DNA from: Knoxdaviesia capensis
Taxonomy: Eukaryota; Ascomycota; Sordariomycetes; Microascales; Gondwanamycetaceae
Assembly (NCBI GenBank): GCA_001510575.1
Contig: LNGK01000005.1
Coordinates: 3,038,574 to 3,102,573 of the forward strand
Reading direction: 5' to 3'
DNA: 64,000 nt
Below are positions 57,301 through 64,000 of the stretch, one piece after another; positions within the stretch are counted from its first letter, which is position 1; the number at the start of each line of letters is the position of its first letter. The notes under the pieces are model-generated. The model saw nothing but the letters and a program-made list of their open reading frames with translations. It ran no database searches and had not been told where the DNA came from. The translations under genes and the position numbers were made by a program.

Positions 57301-59956
57301 ATTGGCTATTTCCAGCTGTGCTTGTTTGTCAGAGTCCAGCTCTCCCGCTCTCAGCGATTAGCAGCCCGCAAATCAGAGCTTTGCAGCGCGCCAGCTGTCA
57401 GATCACGAAACAAGCAGGCGCTTCTTGGGATTTCCCACTTCGCCAGTGCCGGTTGATCATGACTTTTTCCTGCATGATGTATGGCTGAGACTTCCTCGAT
57501 GCTGCTCCTTCTGTTGAATTCCCATCCATTCGTGCCTTCCTCTCCCGGCTTTGTGCCCTAAAAGTCACATGACGGCATCTGCAACAGCACAAATCGAAAG
57601 AGCCCAGGATAGGAGGAAAGACATCACGATAGTATCATCGCAACTACGAAGGAATCCGCAGAGATCTTGTAATATATCCCAATAAATCAACACGCCTCGG
57701 GGGGTTTTTTTTCTTTTCTTTTTTTCTTCCAAGCCGTTGGTATATCAAAGATTCCTGTTCCACGCCGTCCGTCCCAACCGCGACTCAAAAAAAGAAATAT
57801 ACCCTGGCCTGGCCTTTGATTCGCTGCTTGGGTTAATCCGGCATCTCTGTACCCTCCAGCTTCCGGGCTCGATATATGCAAAAATGCTCAACACCCCCCA
57901 AAAACCGCTGTTCCTAGATACCGAAGCGCCCATGCTGAACGACCGTCTGGCTATGCTTCCTTTTGGAGGGGGCTGTTCCAGCGTGCCATTCGAACGCACG
58001 CAACCCGGCTGAATCACGATGATAATCTGCACATGCACCAGAGCCGCCATTCTGTGGTTATCCCAATCTTACCGTGCAATTTCGCTTTCACTGCGAGTCG
58101 GCTAACCCCAAAGCCAGCGCACCGCTCGCTCAAATCACCTTATGCATGTCCGGGGGTTGCAATTCTATGCACCTCAGCACGCGGCGCATCGGCCATTGTC
58201 GCTGGTTTAGCGACAAGAACCCCGGAACGGGAGCTGTGCTGTAACCTCAATGCCATAGCCCGACACACCGTGGGCGAGGTGATCTTCTCTTCTTCCCATC
58301 GGCATCCCCCAGTTGCATGTCAGACTTTCACTGGGACTGGTTCATGCCTTTTGTCGTGACGCCTCTCTCCGTATGCACGTCGGAAATTCAACGTCAAAGA
58401 TGCGTGTCTGGCCCTTTTTGGAGCCCTGTTGGAACCCGACGCATATCCCCCCCAGTCCCACTTCTTGACTGTCTCATCACGCAGTGTGTCTCATCACAAG
58501 GGAACATGTGTATCGTCTTTGACGCAGCTGGGTGCATCACCAAAACACCAAAAGTTGTGTTAAAACCTTCCGATTCTCTTTTCACCCTCTCACCGCCTGT
58601 TGTGCTTTTCTTCACCACACGCGTTGGTTCTTTTTCCAATCTTCCACACATGGCCGGCCTCCTTACCTCCATCCCTGCGTCCACAAATCTCAATTCGCCC
58701 CCAACCAAGCCGGTATCTCATCTCCTGCCGGCGACCTTTGCTCTCCCTCCAGGTAGCGGGGGACTAGGAATCCCTCACTAAGCCAAGCCTCCGTGTGTCC
58801 AGCAGTTCTTCAACCCTTAGATTTTACATACTCGGCCCTCCCGTCTGGATTGCCCATACGTGTTATCCCTTCTTCGGAGATGGTCCAAATCCCAGGATAG
58901 CTCCCCCATCCAGTGTGGATTCGGTATACTACGAGAATTCACCAGCTCCACAGACTAGCAGATCCCTTTTGAAAGCCGTGCCTCATTTTCGTCATCATCG
59001 TGATCATTTGTCTTCTGTTTCAACATTCCTCAGGTCAGGAGTGCCCAGCTTGCGGGAGGAGAGGGTGATAATATGGAGGCCCTGATACAGTCAGCATTTA
59101 CACAGGGAACGGCGGGAGAAACCCCAGGCCCCAAAGACTTCCTAGCTGTACCCGTAGTAACTGACTCCGGAGTCTGTACTGTACAGTATAGTGTTTGTAG
59201 TGTACTGTAGTCATTTCAGCGTGTAAACACCTCTGCTATGTCCTCTTTCATGCTGGTACAACAACAGCCCAGCCCTGTCTGTCCTGTGCCCCCCAAACGA
59301 TGCCCATGTCACGTCTGTCCATCCAAATTCCAAAGTCATCGTGTTCGAAACTTGAGTCTTCATGTGGCTTAGTTGAAAATAATCTGGCTCCCCAAGCCAA
59401 GCGTGGGAGGAATCCCTGGCCCTATCAGCTGGGATGAAAACCCGCATCGGTTCTTCCAAGCATCCCGAGGAGAGCCGCTGAGAGCGAGCCGGCAGCTGTA
59501 GTGGGTGCTTGAGCCAGCCACTGAGAAGTCCAGAAAGGAGGCGGCCCAGCACCTGGGAGGGAGAGAGCGGCATGTGTCTGGTCACACTGGTCGAGGGCAC
59601 CAAGGTCACCGCCGTCAGGAAATATCTTTGACAGCAAAGCCCACCCACGTATTGTGGCGTTGCGGCGCGTGTGTCCGCCCCGGCGTTTTTCGGCGCTGGG
59701 CGATTATCTCGACGCATGACTGTTGGCGACCTGAGCAGTCCGTTTTCATTTTCCTCGGGGCCGGAACTTCTCGATTTGCATTTCGAGGGCGACCACGAGC
59801 CGGGCTGGGTTCTGAGGAACGAGTCCCTGGTCAACAGCGAAACGATGCATGGCCGAAGATGACGGAAATAGCTAGGAACCGGACGATCTCTGGGCTTCAA
59901 TCATAGCTATGCCAGCTACACCGTCTTCGCCGGCCGCCCTCTGGATATAATAGTAT

Positions 59957-59970
59957 ATACTGTACAGTAT
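59957..59970. promoter_or_regulatory. 14-bp perfect palindrome ATACTGTACAGTAT
   Basis: The sequence equals its own reverse complement over 14 bp. It is the centre of the recurrent TACTGTAC word and could be a dimeric factor site; no function is shown. Confidence 0.5.
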
Positions 59971-61771
59971 TTATTCAAGCCTCCTTCAACCAAATTTTCA
60001 CGGCGTCCCCTATCAAGAAACCAGTCGTAAATCAAAGCCTTCCTCCTTCAACATCTCGAATCCCATTCCTGTCCCTCGTGCCAACATATATGATCCTTCT
60101 TATGTTATAATAATGTGTGGGCATGTCTCTTCTGTGGTCCTCTATCCTCATAATTCTGGATTCAAGCCAATCTTCAGCCAATGAATCCACGCGTGGTTCT
60201 TCTTTCTTTTTTCTCTTTTTTTTTTCCCTGGAATCTCAATCAATATCTATCTATACTCAAAAGTCAAACCCATCCCAACTTCCAGTCTCTTTTACCGAGC
60301 TTGTCTTCTCGCTTCTGCAAACTGCACCATGCCTTATTCCCAACTCCCATAGCCGACAACACGGCTAGACGGGACAGAGGCACAAGGGCGGGGGTGCCTG
60401 CATACATAGATGTTTTAATTGCCCCGATCAGGACTTCTCGCGGTTGACTTGTATACTCGTATATCACTTCGTCCCTTGAGGAGACAAGAGTCTTCTCCTT
60501 GAAGCTATTTTAATATCAACCCGAGAAAAATCCCAACCCAGAACTGTCCCACAGTGTCCGTAATATAGGTTCACGAATCACGACTCAGAAGGGAGATAGA
60601 TGTCCACAGGGAATCATCCTGTTCTTTCTCGTTTCTTCATTGCTTCCCCCTCTTCTGCGTCTTCATTTCCCCGTCCGGCTATTTGCTTCCAATTGAGCCT
60701 TATCTCGGCATTTTTGGTGTCCCCTTCTGGCCGTTTTAACAGCCCTCCCTCTGTTGTAGTATCCCTCTCGATGTGACGGCGTCCCGCTCTCTTCCAGTCG
60801 TCCTCCTCCCCCCGTATTCCGCCAGCCCTGAACATGTCACGCCCAGATACTGCCGCCAGAACCACAGCACCGTACTGCACATCCCGCGGGGGAGGCGGAT
60901 GCCGGAACAGGGTAAAAAGAGTACGTGTGGTGAAGGGACTCAGTGAAGACACATCACCGCAATCTAACCAAGGCTGCTAGCCGGGTGTCTAGCCTGGTCT
61001 TCCGTGGTGTCTCACTCTCGCTCTCGCGATATCACAAGGGTTGGAGAGAAGAGGTGACCTCAAAAGGGTGAATGAAGACGAGGGAAAACACGCCTGTCAA
61101 TTTATCTCTCATTCTTGTTGTTGACGGACTCGTCAGCCTTGAGGAGTCTGTGGGGTCGCAACTATCCCGTCCGCCCTTTGCTTGTCCCCTATCTGTCGTT
61201 AGTGTCTGTCTGTACACCTGTGGTGTGGTGAAAGAGCGGTCATCTTGTCAAGATATTTTATCTTATTTTTTTATGTTTTTTTTATGTTTTGCAAAAGACG
61301 ATAAGACAGTTCCCCCCCCTTAGCCTTGTCATGTTTAGCGAGATCATTCAGTGAATAGTGTGTCCCACCACCGTGTGTGTCTCTGCCCCCTAGCACCCGC
61401 ACCCGCTTTCTCTCAATACGGCAATAGCTTAGAAGATGAAATGCCTCTGTTCCAGGCCAGCCTGTCTAGATTCTCCAATGTGTGTGTGTACTGTACTTCT
61501 GGTGTGTGAAGCATCTCACCCTTCGGGGGCATGGTAAACAACATCAGTCACATTTGTTGCGTCTTGACCCCCTCACCACGGATTCAGGGCCAGCTCGCCA
61601 GGCAGGCAGATGCCAACAGCATTGCACAAGGGACCAGCAAATACCTGTACGGACGCGAACTGTCTTGTGTTCTGTGCTACCTACTCCGGGTAGGAAAAAG
61701 AAAACGAGGGCGTTGCTGCGTGCTGTCTCCGTTATCAGTCTGTGTTTTTGTCTTCCCCATGCTGGGGGCTG

Positions 61772-61808
61772 GCCCTGGGATATAAATAGCGCTTGGAGGC
61801 GCCAGGGC
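61772..61808 (+). promoter_or_regulatory. TATA box inside a 7-bp inverted repeat
   Basis: TATAAATA at 61781-61788 is flanked by GCCCTGG (61772-61778) and CCAGGGC (61802-61808). Possible core promoter on the plus strand; the transcribed gene is unknown. Confidence 0.35.
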
Positions 61809-61939
61809 TCGAAGAGGAACACAGGTGGCTTTGGGTGGGTGTAAGTGCGAGGCCAAGTGTGAAGAGGATTATCGAGCATTTGAGAAGCGAGATTTGTTTG
61901 GATGTGCTCCTCGTTTGCATCAACCAAACACCGCACCAG

Positions 61940-62050
61940 TATAAAAAGGCCTGGCAGTTTCCCGTCGCAATAGCGGAATCATCCTGGTAGCTCTCATCTC
62001 CCATATCCCCAAGCTTTCCATCTCCTCACGGCACAACCTCCCCTCTTCCC
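61940..62050 (+). promoter_or_regulatory. Candidate core promoter and CT-rich leader before ATG 62051
   Basis: TATAAAAAG at 61940-61948 is followed by a C/T-rich leader (61985-62050) and an ATG in good context (CTTCCCATGG) at 62051. The frame from it is 109 codons with no recognised domain; a GTAGGT or GTGCGT donor follows about 32 codons in, so a short first exon is possible. The layout resembles expressed fungal genes, but no downstream exon could be chained. Confidence 0.3.
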
Positions 62051-64000
62051 ATGGTCGTTCCAGACCACAAAAGCCATCGCAACCCGTTTGCGGCAAGCCA
62101 GCTCAGCAAACGCCCTTCCCGACCGAACACGCATTTAGATTCTCAAGTAGGTGCGTATGGGGTTAGGCTACGCACATATTTCCCGTATCGGCGTGAGGCT
62201 GGTCGTTGTTGCCGTTATGTCCCGGGGTCTTTAATTACATTTACGGCGGAAGCTCCGTTGGCTTCTCTTTGGTGTAATCTATCACATATGTTTCCTGTTG
62301 TGATGGCCTGGACCTGTCATTCACTTCGATTGCTGGTGTATCGGGCTCACGTCTCCATTGGAAGCCGAAGACTGGACTAATTCGGACTGCTTTTACTATT
62401 GACCCGGGTCCAACTCTGCCATATCCCACATCCGATGTTTTACACAGGTCCCTGCCTGTTCACTACCAAACATCCGTGCAAGGGGGAGAGAGATGCTGGC
62501 AAACCTGAACCCTGATATTGCGGCTCTGTGCTGTGGTCGCATGAGCGTAACACAGAAGATACAGAACACACCAAATTGCCTGGCCATCTCCTGTAGTGTA
62601 CACCCTGTGCTGTGCTAACTTCCCTTCCCCCCAAGTCCGGAAGCTGCCCGAGACTGCTGCGGCTCGCCATGGCCGGAACATCCACAACTGCACCGGCCCG
62701 GTTCAATTGCATGATTGCCGTGCTTTTGGCGTGAGCGGACTCCATGCTCTATCACACCAGGTGATAAATGCCCAGACAACTTCCCGAAGAGGTGCATCTG
62801 ACAGTCAGTCCGAACCCAACAAAACCACCAGCAGCAATCTCTTCCGCGAGTTGTTTTCTTCGGCTGTTAGCAATGCTTATGAAGTGTGACCAGGCCCCCA
62901 GATGGCCGTGGCCTGGTTCCGGTCCCTATTGCGGCATCAGGAATAAAAGCAAATTGCCAGCTATAGAACTGAGCCATGGTCGCGGTTCCCGCCAGAAGTC
63001 ATGGCGATGTGGCACTGTCGGAGCTAGCCTTGGTGAGATGAGAATGGTTGCAGGTGGTAATAACTGTCCCAAACATCAGTCTATACCAGATGTTTTATAC
63101 CCGTCTTGTTACTTGGAATGTGGAAAGTGGAATGTGTTGAAAAGATTTAGCGAATCTGCCTCCATGGTCCGACGCACTTACTGACCGAGTTCACATATAG
63201 TAACTCGTAGCACCTATTGACTGAGCCAGAGCTCTCTCGCAAGCTTGGCTTCAGTTCACTTGAGCACCCAAAGAAGTCTTCTAGGAGATATCTCCTCCTG
63301 TTTAGAGCTAGCCCGTCCTCCGCGCATGCCGAACCCGAAAGCCCCCAGGCAAAAACAAAATGCAAACGCAAATAGTCCCTGGGTTGTAACGTCGCAGCCG
63401 TTGATAGTCTAGCCTAAAACCGCTCCTGAACTCTATCAAAACCACAGGATCTCTCCCGGACCCAAAGTTTGCGGGAGTTTGGTTGAAATCCTCACTCGCC
63501 CCCCCTTGCCGTAACTGTCCTCCAGTCTCCAAATCCACAAGTTTTCAGGTGCGGAGAGACAGAGATTGGAGTTGGAGCTCTATGGTCCATGGAACAAACC
63601 TGGCAATGATGAAAAGGCTGGATTTTGTATCACTGGCCCAGCAAAAGGAAGAAAGACAAAAAAACCACGGTATTCCTTGTCAACCCGGCTTCAAGCCACG
63701 CTCTAGACTAGAGACAACACGCAAACCTCCATCATCACCCAAAGACACCCGGCTCTGTCTGCCGCCCGCCTCGGTCTCACGTTTTGGGTCATTCTCTCAT
63801 GGAGTCTCAGTCTAAAAATGTCACAGCCCCATGATGTTATTCGTGGCTTGCGGACCTGTAAACACGCCATTGTGATCGGAATGCAAGGAGCCTGTTCCCG
63901 AGAGAGAACAACAGTGAGATGTGGTGGGCTCAGAGACGGAATGGCTGGCGCACGTTGCAAACACACAAACAAACAGAAGAAAATAACAGAAAGGAAAAAA

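Larger units (their letters stand above)
54376..64000. other. 9.6-kb stretch with no supportable gene
   Basis: 54.4-55.2 kb is purine-rich on the plus strand and is the promoter/leader side of the minus-strand gene at 54375. From about 57.6 kb rightwards the plus strand contains CT-rich blocks (58540-58660, 60000-60960, 61985-62050) and TATA boxes, suggesting rightward transcription toward a gene beyond the window. Open frames are short and overlap on both strands; the longest plausible is 59211-59900 (minus), which shows no domain and biased composition. Single TACTGTAC/GTACAGTA words occur at 56327, 59178, 59959 and 61489. Non-coding transcripts are possible but not provable here. Confidence 0.55.

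Noticed and set aside
59211..59900. 229-codon minus-strand frame
   Set aside because: No recognisable domain, biased composition, overlapping plus frames; not enough to call a gene.

Overview
The window reads as nuclear DNA of a filamentous ascomycete, most likely a Eurotiomycete (Aspergillus/Penicillium relatives); this placement is inference. The evidence is short GT-AG introns with CTAAC-type branch points, CT-rich leaders before start codons, a tRNA with a short intron beside the anticodon, and proteins with recognisable fungal relatives (fungal lysine 2,3-aminomutase, mitochondrial rhomboid, LSM8, nucleoside hydrolase). No operons, Shine-Dalgarno sites or prokaryotic mobile genes are seen.

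Layout from left to right. (1) 1-1380, minus: 5' part of a lysine 2,3-aminomutase gene that runs off the left edge. (2) 1381-15757: about 14 kb with no supportable gene, rich in microsatellites and homopolymer runs. (3) 15758-20832: a cluster of a mitochondrial rhomboid protease (minus), a divergently transcribed Tma17/Adc17-like proteasome-assembly factor (plus), and a conserved uncharacterised N-terminally anchored protein (minus). (4) 20833-26607: about 5.8 kb without a gene, ending at an intron-containing tRNA-Gln(TTG) at 26608-26694 (minus). (5) 26933-27600: a G-rich hexamer array and degenerate tandem copies of about 180 bp in AT-rich DNA. (6) 28031-30333: two minus-strand hypothetical genes. 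(7) 34509-36077 (plus): nucleoside hydrolase with four exons, converging on LSM8 (36912-37448, minus, three exons). (8) 40452-47071 (plus): a very large protein of about 2152 aa with seven hydrophobic segments followed by a disordered, tryptophan-motif tail with tandem repeats. (9) 48925-54375 (minus): a 1366-aa Ser/Thr-rich protein with a Byr4/Bfa1-like C-terminal module, encoded with an 18-nt first coding exon and a 1.35-kb intron. (10) 54376-64000: about 9.6 kb with no supportable gene, but with TATA boxes and CT-rich leaders pointing rightwards.

The genes are ordinary, separately transcribed eukaryotic units and do not form an obvious pathway or biosynthetic cluster. Two encode or imply mitochondrial proteins (aminomutase and rhomboid), two are RNA-related (LSM8, tRNA-Gln), and two are large and mostly disordered. 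The most unusual items are the seven-segment membrane protein with a repeated Trp-motif tail, the long non-coding stretches, and a palindromic TACTGTAC/GTACAGTA word found at about a dozen non-coding places.
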